Positions 27,004 through 36,393 are shown, numbered from the stretch's first letter. The stretch: 64,000 bases of DNA from Deltaproteobacteria bacterium HGW-Deltaproteobacteria-15 (GCA_002840535.1 PHBH01000022.1:1-64000), one strand, 5' to 3'. Made by a program: numbers and translations. The notes: generated by a model from the letters alone, not told the origin.

Positions 27004-27223
27004 AATTCGAAACTCGAAATCCGAAATCCGAAATCCGAAACAATATCCAATGACCAAAATTCAAATGACTAAGTAACGCGGTGTCCGTGATACGTGTCCG
27101 TGTCCGTCATTGATCTTTTCACGTTCAGTCGCGCGTTAACGTTCAAAAGAATAAACGTTTTGAGCATTGGAGTATTCGTGCTTTGAATTTGTTTCGAATT
27201 TTGAGATTCGGATTTCGGATTTG
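27002..27223. repeat. Short-phrase inverted repeat between etfA and acyl-CoA dehydrogenase
   Basis: Three tandem copies of GAAATCC-like phrases (near 27016-27041) face the inverse ATTCGGATTTCGGATTTG at 27206-27223. The gap also holds a short GTGTCCGTG repeat near 27079-27109. No open frame with support is present. It may act as a folded RNA spacer between etfA and the dehydrogenase. Confidence 0.6.
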
Positions 27224-27302
27224 ATCAGAGACGATAATATACGATTTAGCCCCGGGATCGATGACAGGGCAAGCGTCGGAGAGGCGCAGATCGGGAGATC
27301 AG

Positions 27303-28445
27303 ATGGACTTCGAGTTGACTAAGGAACAGAAGGACATTCAGAAGGCGGCGAGAGAATTTGCCCTGGGTGAGTTCCCTGAGAAAGCCCAGGAATTCGACAG
27401 GACAGAGACCTTTGACCGCGGGATATGGAAAAAGGCATGTGAGCTTGGCTTTGTCGGCGTGTTCATCGATGAGGCATACGGCGGCGCAGGGATGGGATTT
27501 TTCGAACACTGCCTCATCACCGAGGAGTTCTGGGCGGTGGACGCCGGGATGGGGAACGCGGTGATCACCGCCACCTTCGGGGCTGAGCTTCTCCGGATTT
27601 TTGCATCGGAAGAGCAGAAGAAAAAGTATCTGCCCCCTCTGGTCGAAGGAAAGGCGGTCATAGGTACTGCCATTACAGAGCCGGATGCAGGATCGGATGT
27701 GACGTTGGCTACGACCACGGCGGTGAAGGATGGGAATGAATATGTAATCAACGGATCCAAAATGTTCATCACCAACGGGACCATTGCAAATTACCTGAAT
27801 GTCTTCTGCCTGACAGACCCCGATAACCCTGACAGGCACCGCAGGCATTCTTTCTTTATCGTGGAGACGGACCGGCCGGGGTATGAGGCAAACAAGCTCC
27901 ACGGAAAGCTCGGCATCCGCGCGAATGACACGGCGGAGGTCTTCTTCAACAATGTTCGTATCCCTGCGTCCAACCTGGTCGGCAGGTTAGGGGACGGCTT
28001 TAAAGAGTTGATGGCCTTTTTCAATCTCACAAGGCTCCATATCTGCGCAATGGCGGTAGGCATAGCCCGGGCGGCTCTGGAAGAGTCCGTAAAGCACATC
28101 AAGAAGAGGAGCCAGTTCGGTGCGCCGCTCGCCTCATTTCAGGTAAACCAGTTCAAGATTGCGGAAATGGCGACCATGATCAGGGCCGCACGAAACCTTT
28201 ACTATGAGGCCGCGTGGCTGACGGACAAGGGGAAAATGGATCATGCGCTGACCGCTATGGCAAAGTGGTTCTCGGGTCAGATAGCGGTGAAATGCGCGGA
28301 TCATGCGCTTCAAATGCACGGCGGATATGGGTACATTGACGAGTACAAGGTGCAGAGAATCTACAGGGACGCAAAAATTGTAGAGATTTACGAGGGCACC
28401 AAGGAGATCGAGAAACAAATCGTGGCCAAATCTTACCTGCGCTGA
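27303..28445 (+). CDS. Acyl-CoA dehydrogenase
   Basis: This FAD enzyme forms the alpha-beta double bond of an acyl-CoA and passes electrons to ETF. The 380 residues fit the family. GTAITEPDAGSDV and MFITNGTIANY are flavin-contacting motifs; RSQFGAPLASFQVNQFKIAE and QMHGGYGYIDEYKVQRIYRD are ACAD signatures. The catalytic base is E364 in IVEIYEGTKEI, the position used by short/medium-chain and related dehydrogenases. Substrate (fatty acyl, glutaryl or aromatic-derived) cannot be fixed. ATG 27303 has GGGAGATCAG upstream. It shares its context with etfBA. Confidence 0.93.
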   Translation: MDFELTKEQKDIQKAAREFALGEFPEKAQEFDRTETFDRGIWKKACELGFVGVFIDEAYGGAGMGFFEHCLITEEFWAVDAGMGNAVITATFGAELLRIFASEEQKKKYLPPLVEGKAVIGTAITEPDAGSDVTLATTTAVKDGNEYVINGSKMFITNGTIANYLNVFCLTDPDNPDRHRRHSFFIVETDRPGYEANKLHGKLGIRANDTAEVFFNNVRIPASNLVGRLGDGFKELMAFFNLTRLHICAMAVGIARAALEESVKHIKKRSQFGAPLASFQVNQFKIAEMATMIRAARNLYYEAAWLTDKGKMDHALTAMAKWFSGQIAVKCADHALQMHGGYGYIDEYKVQRIYRDAKIVEIYEGTKEIEKQIVAKSYLR

Positions 28446-28517
28446 TGCGAAGTCAACTTGTTTGTGAGACGTGACACTGGCCGGGCGGGGTGGCGGCAGG
28501 AGGCAGACAGAGAAACT

Positions 28518-28592
28518 CACCATCACGAAGAGCACGAAGGATAAAGATGCTATTCAGGACAATTCTTCGTGCTCTTCGTGTTCTTGGTGGTG
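28518..28592. repeat. Inverted repeat at the 3' ends of acyl-CoA dehydrogenase and the nudix gene
   Basis: CACGAAGAGCACGAAG at 28524-28539 has its exact complement at 28565-28580, and the flanks CACCA/TGGTGG extend the stem. The convergent placement suggests a transcript-end hairpin. The right part is translated as the last codons of the nudix gene. The same phrase occurs at 33991-34017. Confidence 0.7.
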
Positions 28593-29003
28593 AATCCCCT
28601 GTTTTCGTTCTCTTTGTATCAGTGAAAGGAATTTCTCGTCGGCCGGCGGCATGAGAAAATTGCCAAGCTCCTTTGGCTCAACCCATGCCAAGGATTCGCA
28701 GCCGATCGGGACGGGTTCTTCATCCGGCGCGGAGCATTTGTAGAGATGGAGCGAGATGGACTTGCTTTCGTACTCGTGCTCCACCCTGCAGAGGAACCGT
28801 TCGACCCTGATGTCGACTCCAAGCTCTTCCCTGATCTCCCTCTCAAGACATTCAGGCAGGGTCTCCCCCTCCTCCTTCTTGCCCCCGGGAAACTCCCAGT
28901 ATCCTGCAAGGTGACTTCCTACAGGTCTTTTCGTTATGAGAATTTTGCCATGCCTTTGTATCAGACCCGCTGCAACCTCTAAATGAGGCTTATTCTTTCT
29001 CAA
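28554..29003 (-). CDS. MutT-type Nudix hydrolase
   Basis: Probably an 8-oxo-dGTP diphosphatase. The Nudix box GGKKEEGETLPECLEREIRE continues to ELGVD and fits GX5EX7REUXEEXGU. AAGLIQRHGKILITKRP and AGYWEFPGGK are typical of MutT. Length 149 residues. The last residues, HHQEHEEHEELS, are encoded by an intergenic repeat and look like a recent C-terminal extension. The gene overlaps the upstream TPR gene by 14 nt and is the last member of the sec operon. Confidence 0.88.
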   Translation of the reverse strand: MRKNKPHLEVAAGLIQRHGKILITKRPVGSHLAGYWEFPGGKKEEGETLPECLEREIREELGVDIRVERFLCRVEHEYESKSISLHLYKCSAPDEEPVPIGCESLAWVEPKELGNFLMPPADEKFLSLIQRERKQGIHHQEHEEHEELS

Positions 29004-30798
29004 CTGGCAACCCCCCCATTCTCAGACGAAGGTATGCCTCGCCTGCCTCCTCATGCTGGGGCGCGAGATTAAGGATCTTCCCATAGGTCGCCAGGGCTTC
29101 CGAGTTCCGACCCTTCTTCTCCTGGAGCCGTGCAATCTGAAGAAGGAGATCCAGATCTTTCGGGGTCAGTTTCAGAATCTGATGCATCTGCTCAAGGGCA
29201 AGATCCTCCTTGCCCATTTTCAGATAGGCGAGAACAAGATAGTTTCTGAGATCCACATCAGCGGGCAGGGAACGGATGGCGGACTCTGCGGTATCAATGA
29301 TCCTGGAGTACTCTCCCCGGTTGGCGAGGTATTCGAGCATGAAGGAATAGGACTGGAGATCCTTGGGGTTCAGGGCCACCAGGGTCTGGGCGGTCTTGAA
29401 AGCGAGGTCGTCCTTCTTCTGCCTCCTGTAGATGTCGAAAAGGATACTGCGGACCTCCCCTTCCTGTGGGTGCGCTGCGGCATATTTTTCAAGGTGTGGA
29501 AGGGCTGCCTGGAGATCTCCCGATTCGTAAGCCAGAATACCGAGATTGTACATCACGGTCCGATTTTCCGGCTCGAGGGAGAGTATTCGGTTATATACCT
29601 CTCGGAGCTTTCGAGTATCCTTTCTCTTCTCTGCAATCTGGCTCATCAGGAGAAGTCCGTTCATTGAATCGGGACTCTTGCGGAGCAGATCGCTCAACTG
29701 TTTTTCAGCCTCTTCCAGTTTACCCCTCCTGACCAGATGTTCTGAAAGCCTCATCTGGCCATCCTTGTCCTCCGGCCTCAGGCGGATCGCTTCGCCGAGA
29801 TAAAAGTCTGATTTCTCCTGATCTCCCGCTTTTTCGTAGAGACTCGAAAGATTGTAACAGAGATTGGGATCGCTCTTGTCCAGTTCAAAAGCTCTGGTGT
29901 AACTGTGGATGGCCTTGGGGATTTCCGAAATCAGAGAATAAAGGTAGCCTATGGTCTTAAGAAGAGCTGCCTGCTCCCCTTTATCCGCCCTCTTGAGCAC
30001 CTCTTCGTATTCTGCGATGGCCTCTCTTGTCTTTTTGGACTTCTCCAGGGCGGAAGCATATCGGAGCCGGATTCCGGAGTTATCGGGCTGCGCCTGGACC
30101 AATCTCTTCAACGAGGAGAGAATGCCGGCCGTCTGGTTCATGGCCTCATAAGCCTCAAGAATCTCCTGCAGCACCTGAGGATCCTCTTTTTCCCGGGCCA
30201 TGGACTCGAGCAGCGCGACAGCTTCCTGCCACTTCCGCTGCGACTTGTACTCCTCGAGCAGCCTTGTTCGGATGCGCCGCTCCTGAGGAGCCGCCTTCAA
30301 CGCCTCTTCCAGGACTTCGAGCTTTCGTGCCGGTTCGATCACGCGTTCGGCCTTATCCAGCCAGTCCTCCACAAAGGGCCGGACCAGGATATCAATGAAG
30401 CCTATTTCCTTGTTGAAATGTTTGACGTGAACTTTAAAACGGTGTTCCCCTCCGGACGGTTCTTTCGGCAGCAGGCTTGCCATTGGAAGTTTCTCATAGG
30501 AAAGGGCGGGAATGTCCAAAGCTCCGGCATAAAGGCGAACCCCGACATTGAAGGTAACCGTTGTTGAGATTTTGAGGATTTTTACCTTGTCTTGCGGGTG
30601 CAGTTCGAGTGTATCCCCGTTCAATGCCAGGAGAACTTCATCGTTTTTCTGCATAAGCATGGATTGAAATCGGGGAGAAGCGCTGTAGTATCCCGGCCAG
30701 ATCCACCAGGCAACCAGGAAGACTCCCAAAACGATCAGCAGGACGACCCAATACGTTCTTCTCGTCTTCCGTCGGGGCTTTCTTCTGACCTTCCTCAC
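28990..30798 (-). CDS. Membrane-anchored TPR protein downstream of secF
   Basis: The protein (602 residues) has a very basic N-terminus (RKVRRKPRRKTRRT) followed by one membrane helix (about residues 16-33; YWVVLLIVLGVFLVAWWIW). A beta-rich region covers about 40-155, then a long array of roughly ten TPRs (LCYNLSSLYEKAGDQEKSDF; VMYNLGILAYESGDLQAALP). The start is GTG 30798, 3 nt after the secF stop. No catalytic motif was found. Its operon position suggests a periplasmic scaffold connected with protein export, which is inference. Confidence 0.8.
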   Translation of the reverse strand: MRKVRRKPRRKTRRTYWVVLLIVLGVFLVAWWIWPGYYSASPRFQSMLMQKNDEVLLALNGDTLELHPQDKVKILKISTTVTFNVGVRLYAGALDIPALSYEKLPMASLLPKEPSGGEHRFKVHVKHFNKEIGFIDILVRPFVEDWLDKAERVIEPARKLEVLEEALKAAPQERRIRTRLLEEYKSQRKWQEAVALLESMAREKEDPQVLQEILEAYEAMNQTAGILSSLKRLVQAQPDNSGIRLRYASALEKSKKTREAIAEYEEVLKRADKGEQAALLKTIGYLYSLISEIPKAIHSYTRAFELDKSDPNLCYNLSSLYEKAGDQEKSDFYLGEAIRLRPEDKDGQMRLSEHLVRRGKLEEAEKQLSDLLRKSPDSMNGLLLMSQIAEKRKDTRKLREVYNRILSLEPENRTVMYNLGILAYESGDLQAALPHLEKYAAAHPQEGEVRSILFDIYRRQKKDDLAFKTAQTLVALNPKDLQSYSFMLEYLANRGEYSRIIDTAESAIRSLPADVDLRNYLVLAYLKMGKEDLALEQMHQILKLTPKDLDLLLQIARLQEKKGRNSEALATYGKILNLAPQHEEAGEAYLRLRMGGLPVEKE

Positions 30799-30801
30799 AA
30801 C

Positions 30802-31875
30802 CTATTCCTTTGCCTTGGACACCTTTTTCCCAGCCGTCCCTTTGGATGGCTCGGTTTCCCATAAAAGGAGGATTGGGCTGGCAACATAGATGGAGGAGTA
30901 AGTTCCTGTAACAATCCCTACCAACAATGCGAAAACGAAATCACGGATCACCGGTCCGCCGAGGAAAATCATGATGATCAACACTATAAGCGTCGTTGTG
31001 CCCGTCAGAATGGTTCTGCTCAGAGTCTCGTTGATGCTGATGTTCATAATCTCGTGGAGTCTTCGTTTTCTGAGTTTTCCCAGATTCTCACGGATGCGGT
31101 CGAAGACGACGATGGTATCATTCAGGGAGTACCCCACGATTGTCAAAAACGCCGCCACAATGGTGAGAGATATCTCCCGGTCGGTGAGGGCGAACGCCCC
31201 GATCACTATAATCACGTCGTGGATAATGGAGACAATGGCGCCCAGGGCATATCGCAGATTCATGAACCAGCAGAGGGCCATGGTTACGCCCAGGGCGATG
31301 ACGATCAGCCATGTCACACCGACCCCGATGATGGACGCAAGTGAACTGGCTCCAATCAGGCAGGCCGCCATGATGATGCTCATCAGCCACTTGTGCTCGA
31401 ATCGTCCAGAAATATACACGGCCATCATGAGAACAGCATAGAAAATGGCGTAGAGAGCCTTTGTCCTGAGATCCTCACCCACCTGAGGTCCGACCATTTC
31501 CACCCGCCGCAGCTCGACACCCTCGCTGAGTTGAGAGGAGAGAGTGTTTCTGACCTTTTCTTCCAGCCCGGTCAGTTTCACGTCGGGTTTCGACACTCTG
31601 ATCAGATACTCGGAATGCTCCTTTTCTCCGAACTCCTGAATGATGCTGTCGCCGAGCTGGATCGGCTCAAGGGCCTGTCTGAGCTCGGACGGGGAGTGTC
31701 TTTTCTCAAGTTTCACCTGTATGACGATGCCGCCCGCAAAATCCACGCCGTAATTAGGCCCTCCCCTCCAGGCGAGAAGGAGAATGGTGATCAGAATCGC
31801 GGCTGCGGAAATACCGAGAGCAATGTATCTCCTGCCGACGAAATTAAGGTTTATACCGGGTCTAAAAATTTCCAT
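30802..31875 (-). CDS. secF: Protein translocase subunit SecF
   Basis: SecF with SecD uses the proton gradient to complete Sec export on the periplasmic side. NYGVDFAGGIVIQVKLE is the first periplasmic motif, and VGYSLNDTIVVFDRIREN is the signature in the fourth membrane segment. Six membrane segments are visible. Length 357 with a short C-terminal basic tail. It lies 11 nt downstream of secD. Confidence 0.96.
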   Translation of the reverse strand: MEIFRPGINLNFVGRRYIALGISAAAILITILLLAWRGGPNYGVDFAGGIVIQVKLEKRHSPSELRQALEPIQLGDSIIQEFGEKEHSEYLIRVSKPDVKLTGLEEKVRNTLSSQLSEGVELRRVEMVGPQVGEDLRTKALYAIFYAVLMMAVYISGRFEHKWLMSIIMAACLIGASSLASIIGVGVTWLIVIALGVTMALCWFMNLRYALGAIVSIIHDVIIVIGAFALTDREISLTIVAAFLTIVGYSLNDTIVVFDRIRENLGKLRKRRLHEIMNISINETLSRTILTGTTTLIVLIIMIFLGGPVIRDFVFALLVGIVTGTYSSIYVASPILLLWETEPSKGTAGKKVSKAKE

Positions 31876-31886
31876 ATCGGCTCCGC

Positions 31887-33506
31887 TCAGATGCTGATTG
31901 TTTTCCAGCGTTTTTGCACATAAAGGTAGTCAAAAAGGATGCGAGTAGCGAACACGGCCGTGTATATATTGGAGATAAGGCCGATCGTGAGGGTCACGGC
32001 AAATCCTTTCACAGGCCCTGTCCCGAATTGGAACAGCACCAGGGCCGCAATGAGGGTAGTGACGTTGGAGTCAAGAATAGTGACCATGGCGCGAGCATAG
32101 CCGGCCTCCATAGCCGCCCTCACCGGTTTTCCAAGTCTCAGCTCTTCCTTGATTCTTTCATATACGAGCACATTGGCATCCACGGCCATTCCTATGGTCA
32201 GGATAATGCCGGCGATCCCGGGAAGAGTCAGCGTAGCCCCGAAAGCAGCCAGTCCGGCCATGATGAAGGGCACATTCAGGATGAGGGCCAGAGCCGCGAT
32301 CACTCCGGAGAGCTTATAGTAAGAGGCCACAAGGACAAGAACGATAATTCCCCCCACCAGCATGGATCTGAATCCCTGCTCGATGGAATCCCTTCCGAGA
32401 GATGGGCCGACCGTCCTCTCCTCCAGGATCTTGACCGGGGCGGGCAATGCCCCTGCTCTGAGCACAATGGCCAGATCCTTGGCCTCATCCATAGTGAAGC
32501 TGCCGGTGATCTGTGCCTTTCCCCCGCCGATCTTGTCCCGGATCACGGGAGCCGAATAGACATTTCCGTCGAGAACGATGGCCAATCTTTTGCCGACGTT
32601 CTCGCCGGTGACCCTCTCAAAAAGCCTGGCTCCCCGGGAATCAAAGGAGAGCGAAACGTAGGGTTCGCCGTACTGGCTGTCAATCGCCACTCTTGCATCG
32701 GTAATGTATTCTCCTGTGATCATTGTTCTTCTCTTCAGGAGAAAAGATGCCTGTTTCTTTTGATTGCTCTTCCGATCCACCACGCTCTGATGCAGGATTT
32801 CACTCCCAGGGGGAACATTGCCTCTCAAGGCATCCTCGAGGCTATTCTCTTCATCCACGAGCTTGAACTCGAGAAGCGCAGTCTTGCCAATCAGCTCCTT
32901 GGCCCTCTCCGGTTCCTTGACCCCCGGAAGTTGAATGAGAATTCTGTGATCCGCCTGAGGTCTGATGTCCGGTTCACTCACCCCGAACTGATCTATTCTG
33001 TTGCGGATGGTCTCCAGGGCCTGTTCAGAAGCGAGACGCATGATCTGGCTCTTTGCATTGGCGCTCATCGCCATGGTATAGACGATGCCTTTGTCGGACT
33101 TGACCGGCCTGTCAAAAGTGAAATCCTGATAATTCGGCGCCACCTGCTCCTCGAATGTTTTTCCATCCTCTCCCCTGAGCAGGGCAAGCTGGATCCCGGT
33201 TGTACCGGCCCTTTTCAAATCCGCGTACCGGATTTTGTTCTTGCGAAGATCCTGCTTCAGATCCTCCGCCACTCTCTCGATGTGACTCTCCACAGCCCTT
33301 GCAGCTTCTACCTCCAGGGTCAGGTGAACCCCGCCCTGCAGGTCCAGGCCGAGATGGATCTTCTCCTGCGGCAGAACACCGGACCACCAGGGAGGAAGCT
33401 CCGGACTGATGGAAGGGATCAGATAGATGAGGGAAGCCAATATGAGTACGGCAAGAATTGCAACGCGCAAGCCTATGCTCTTTGACACGTATTTCTCCTT
33501 CAACAT
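31887..33506 (-). CDS. secD: Protein translocase subunit SecD
   Basis: SecD carries a large periplasmic domain between membrane segments 1 and 2. HLGLDLQGGVHLTLEV, NRIDQFGVSEPDIRPQADHR and IQLPGVKEP are signatures. The membrane half contains AGIILTIGMAVDANVLVYERI, the family hallmark. Length is 539 residues. ATG 33506 has only a weak ribosome-binding site (GGGGC). Between yajC and secF, as in most bacteria. Confidence 0.96.
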   Translation of the reverse strand: MLKEKYVSKSIGLRVAILAVLILASLIYLIPSISPELPPWWSGVLPQEKIHLGLDLQGGVHLTLEVEAARAVESHIERVAEDLKQDLRKNKIRYADLKRAGTTGIQLALLRGEDGKTFEEQVAPNYQDFTFDRPVKSDKGIVYTMAMSANAKSQIMRLASEQALETIRNRIDQFGVSEPDIRPQADHRILIQLPGVKEPERAKELIGKTALLEFKLVDEENSLEDALRGNVPPGSEILHQSVVDRKSNQKKQASFLLKRRTMITGEYITDARVAIDSQYGEPYVSLSFDSRGARLFERVTGENVGKRLAIVLDGNVYSAPVIRDKIGGGKAQITGSFTMDEAKDLAIVLRAGALPAPVKILEERTVGPSLGRDSIEQGFRSMLVGGIIVLVLVASYYKLSGVIAALALILNVPFIMAGLAAFGATLTLPGIAGIILTIGMAVDANVLVYERIKEELRLGKPVRAAMEAGYARAMVTILDSNVTTLIAALVLFQFGTGPVKGFAVTLTIGLISNIYTAVFATRILFDYLYVQKRWKTISI

Positions 33507-33558
33507 GCTGCCCCGCGGCAGGCGCGGGGTCCCGAACGTCCGTTCTCCGGGGTTAGTT

Positions 33559-33891
33559 CTATTCGTTTTCTACTTTGGCCGGGGGACCGCTCATTACCCC
33601 GGCTATAGAGCCTCTGGATACCTTCACCCTCACCTTAGGGGCGATTTCCATGGTCACGATCTCGTCAGTGATGCCGGTCACCACTCCATGAAGGCCGCCT
33701 GAACTCACCACTCTGTCACCCTTCTTGATCGCAGAAAGCATAGCTTTATGCAGTTTCGCCTTCTTCTGCTGTGGTCTGATCAGCAGAAAATAGAAGATGG
33801 CGAACATCAGGATAAGAGGGATAAAGGCGCCTAAGCCTCCACCCTGTCCTCCCGTTCCACCGGATCCCATGGCGTACGCTAGATAATCCAT
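33559..33891 (-). CDS. yajC: Preprotein translocase subunit YajC
   Basis: A small single-span accessory protein of SecDF. The membrane helix FIPLILMFAIFYFLLIRPQQ (about residues 24-43), followed by KKAKLHKAMLSAIKKGDRVV and SGGLHGVVTGI, is typical. Length 110. An excellent GAGGAGG precedes the ATG. Confidence 0.95.
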   Translation of the reverse strand: MDYLAYAMGSGGTGGQGGGLGAFIPLILMFAIFYFLLIRPQQKKAKLHKAMLSAIKKGDRVVSSGGLHGVVTGITDEIVTMEIAPKVRVKVSRGSIAGVMSGPPAKVENE

Positions 33892-33990
33892 TCCCGAACC
33901 TCCTCTTCTTTCCTCAGAATCCTATTTTCAGCCGGCGACTCTCCAACCAGGCTCGAATTCATGCTGCACGAAAATTCGTCAGTGGCTGAT

Positions 33991-34017
33991 GTTCTTCGTG
34001 CTCTCCGTGTCCTTCGT
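33991..34017. repeat. GTTCTTCGTGCTCTCCGTGT-type repeat in the yajC-tgt gap
   Basis: The phrase at 33991-34017 is a single arm of the same family as the inverted repeat at 28518-28592. The rest of this 224-bp gap (33892-34115) holds no gene. Confidence 0.55.
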
Positions 34018-34115
34018 AATGAAACAAAGACTTTTCGAGGATGGGCTGTTTCATCAGGAAAAAGACGAAGAGCTCTCCATCCATATTTCTTTGATCAACC
34101 CGGCCTGTCGACCAC

Positions 34116-35228
34116 TCACTCCGTGAACGATTCCCTCTGTGCTTGACGGTATTCCTCGCAAAAGCGTTCGTACCTGCTTTCACGGAGGGCTTTGCGGATC
34201 TCGGCCATCAGGCGGATATAATAGTAAACATTATGGATGCTGTTCAACCTATAAACGAGAAGTTCGTTGGACATGAAGAGATGCCTGAGATAAGCCCTCG
34301 AGAAGTGACTGCAGGTATAGCAATCGCAACCTTCTTCAACAGGCCTTGGATCCTCTGCATAGCAGGCATTCTTTATAACCAGTTTTCCCGTTCGGGTGAA
34401 GAGCGTTCCGTTCCTGGCGTTGCGGGTGGGCAGAACGCAATCGAACATGTCCACTCCGTACCCGACCGCATCCAGAATATCCTCCGGTTTCCCCACTCCC
34501 ATGAGGTAGGTCGGCTTCTCCTCGGGAAGAAATTGTATCGCCTCATGAATAACTCTGTTCCTTGTCTCCCTGTCTTCGCCGACGGAAAGTCCCCCCAGAG
34601 CATATCCGTCGAAGCCCATCGCCACCAGGTCTCTTGCGCTTCTTTCCCGCAGATCGGGATAGACACCGCCCTGTACAATTCCGAAGAGTGCCTGGCCCTG
34701 CGGTCTTGTTTTCATGCAGATCTCGGCCCAGCGTGAGGTAAGGCCGACCGAGTCGGCCACATAGCCGTACTCGGCAGGGTAAGGCGCGCACTCGTCAAAG
34801 CACATGATAATATCGGCGCCAAGGGCTTGCTGAACCGCCATGGCCTCTCTCGGGCCCAGGAAGCACTCTGCTCCATCAAGATGGGATCGAAAGGTGACCC
34901 CTTCCTCGGAAATGGATCTCAGGGCGGAAAGACTGTAGACCTGAAATCCCCCGCTGTCCGTGAGAACGGGTCTATCCCAGCCCATGAAGGAATGGAGACC
35001 TCCAAGCTTTTCGATCAACCTGAGCCCAGGCCTCAAGAAAAGATGATAGGTATTGGCCAGGACAATTTCAACGCCGCTTTCCTTGAGGTCTTCGGGCGAA
35101 AGCGCCTTAACTGAAGCCCTCGTTCCTACGGGCATGAAAACAGGGGTTTCGATCTCCCCGTGAGAAGTTCTGATCCTGCCCACCCTCGCTCGACTACCCG
35201 TGTTCTTGTGGAGAATCCTGAATTCCAT
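34116..35228 (-). CDS. tgt: Queuine tRNA-ribosyltransferase
   Basis: Tgt exchanges G34 for the queuosine precursor preQ1 in GUN tRNAs. The catalytic motif VLTDSGGFQVYSLS and MAVQQALGADIIMCFDEC are present. The zinc site is GCDCYTCSHFSRAYLRHL. TRNARNGTLFT is another signature. Length 370 is standard. queA, the next step, lies directly upstream in the same orientation. No good ribosome-binding site is seen before ATG 35228; the upstream gap is a repeat. Confidence 0.97.
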   Translation of the reverse strand: MEFRILHKNTGSRARVGRIRTSHGEIETPVFMPVGTRASVKALSPEDLKESGVEIVLANTYHLFLRPGLRLIEKLGGLHSFMGWDRPVLTDSGGFQVYSLSALRSISEEGVTFRSHLDGAECFLGPREAMAVQQALGADIIMCFDECAPYPAEYGYVADSVGLTSRWAEICMKTRPQGQALFGIVQGGVYPDLRERSARDLVAMGFDGYALGGLSVGEDRETRNRVIHEAIQFLPEEKPTYLMGVGKPEDILDAVGYGVDMFDCVLPTRNARNGTLFTRTGKLVIKNACYAEDPRPVEEGCDCYTCSHFSRAYLRHLFMSNELLVYRLNSIHNVYYYIRLMAEIRKALRESRYERFCEEYRQAQRESFTE

Positions 35229-35230
35229 AA

Positions 35231-35334
35231 CGCAGATTCAAATGGATTTCACAGATGCCGCAGATTTCGATTCATGCAAAGCCAAGCTTTCCTTTCAGCC
35301 CGGATATTATAGATCCGTGTAATCTGCGTAATCA
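35231..35334. repeat. Inverted short-phrase repeat between queA and tgt
   Basis: Phrases ACGCAGATT and CACAGATGCCGCAGATTT at 35231-35258 face the inverse ATCCGTGTAATCTGCGTAAT at 35313-35332. This is the common ATCTGCG-type intergenic repeat. It lies within the presumed queA-tgt transcript. Confidence 0.55.
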
Positions 35335-35337
35335 GCG

Positions 35338-36393
35338 CTAAACGATGAGCATTGCGTCCCCATAACTGTAAAATCGGTACGAGTTTTCAACGGCATGCCG
35401 ATACGCCTCCTTGATCAAGTCCAGGCCGGCAAGGGCTGAGACAAGAAAGAGGAGAGATGAACGGGGCAGATGAAAATTGGTCAAGAGGCCGTCGATCAGC
35501 CTGAACCGGAATCCGGGCGTGATGAGAAGATCCGTTTTTCCCCTGCAGGGACCGATGCTCTCCATAGTTGCGGCAGCGGTCTCGAGTGCCCTTACAACGG
35601 TAGTGCCGACCGCGATTACCCTTCTGCCATCCGACTTCGCCCTGCGGATTGCATCAGCAGCACCCGCTTCTATGAAAAATTCTTCCTCCCCCACCCGGTG
35701 TTTCCGGATGTCTTTGGTCCTGACGGCCTTGAACGTTCCGTAACCCACGTGAAGCGTGACTTCTACGAGAGCTATGCCCGATTGCGTCAATAGGGTATTC
35801 GTCTCTCTCGTGAAATGAAGTCCTGCTGTCGGCGCGGCGACCGCGCCTTTCATCCGTGCAAAAACGGTCTGATATCTTTCCCGATCCAATTGGGTCAGGC
35901 CGCTCCCCTCCTCTCTCCGTATGTATGGAGGAACCGGAACAGTGCCATGGTCTTCGAGATAATGCTCCAGGGAAGAGACGCCCTGAAACCGGATCCTGAG
36001 CAGCCCATCCGGTTTTACGGACTCGACCACACCACTTAGATTGTTGTCAAAGAACAGCGAACTTCCTTCCCTGGGTCTCTTGGATGATTTCAGGAGACAC
36101 AGCCGGGACTCTCTCCCGTCGGAGTCGGTGGTCGGATGATCCAATATGAGGATCTCTACCCGTCCGCCACTTTTTTTCCTGCCGAAAAGCCTGGCCGGTA
36201 CAACCTGGGTATTGTTCACCACCAGCAAATCACCGGGTTTGAGCAGACTGGGAAGATCATAGAAAAAATGATCGGAAAAACCCCTCCGACGGCGATCTAC
36301 AACAAGAAGGTGCGAGTGGTCACGCCTCTCTGCAGGGATCTGGGCGATCAGGTGCTCGGGCAGTTCATAATCGTAATGGTCGATGTCAAACAT
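35338..36393 (-). CDS. queA: S-adenosylmethionine:tRNA ribosyltransferase-isomerase
   Basis: QueA transfers and isomerises the ribosyl moiety of SAM onto preQ1-tRNA to form epoxyqueuosine. YDLPSLLKPGDLLVVNNTQV, AAPTAGLHFT and TNFHLPRSSLLFLVSALAG are signatures. Length 351 is normal. AGGGAG precedes ATG 36393. It starts the minus-strand run that continues through tgt, yajC and secDF. Confidence 0.97.
   Translation of the reverse strand: MFDIDHYDYELPEHLIAQIPAERRDHSHLLVVDRRRRGFSDHFFYDLPSLLKPGDLLVVNNTQVVPARLFGRKKSGGRVEILILDHPTTDSDGRESRLCLLKSSKRPREGSSLFFDNNLSGVVESVKPDGLLRIRFQGVSSLEHYLEDHGTVPVPPYIRREEGSGLTQLDRERYQTVFARMKGAVAAPTAGLHFTRETNTLLTQSGIALVEVTLHVGYGTFKAVRTKDIRKHRVGEEEFFIEAGAADAIRRAKSDGRRVIAVGTTVVRALETAAATMESIGPCRGKTDLLITPGFRFRLIDGLLTNFHLPRSSLLFLVSALAGLDLIKEAYRHAVENSYRFYSYGDAMLIV

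Noticed and set aside
31914-33485. 523-codon plus-strand frame opposite secD
   Set aside because: It mirrors the codon bias of secD; the minus strand encodes an unambiguous SecD. Similar long antisense frames opposite proB (18458-19597), hflX (57456-58616) and the QmoC-like gene (61766-63145) were rejected for the same reason.
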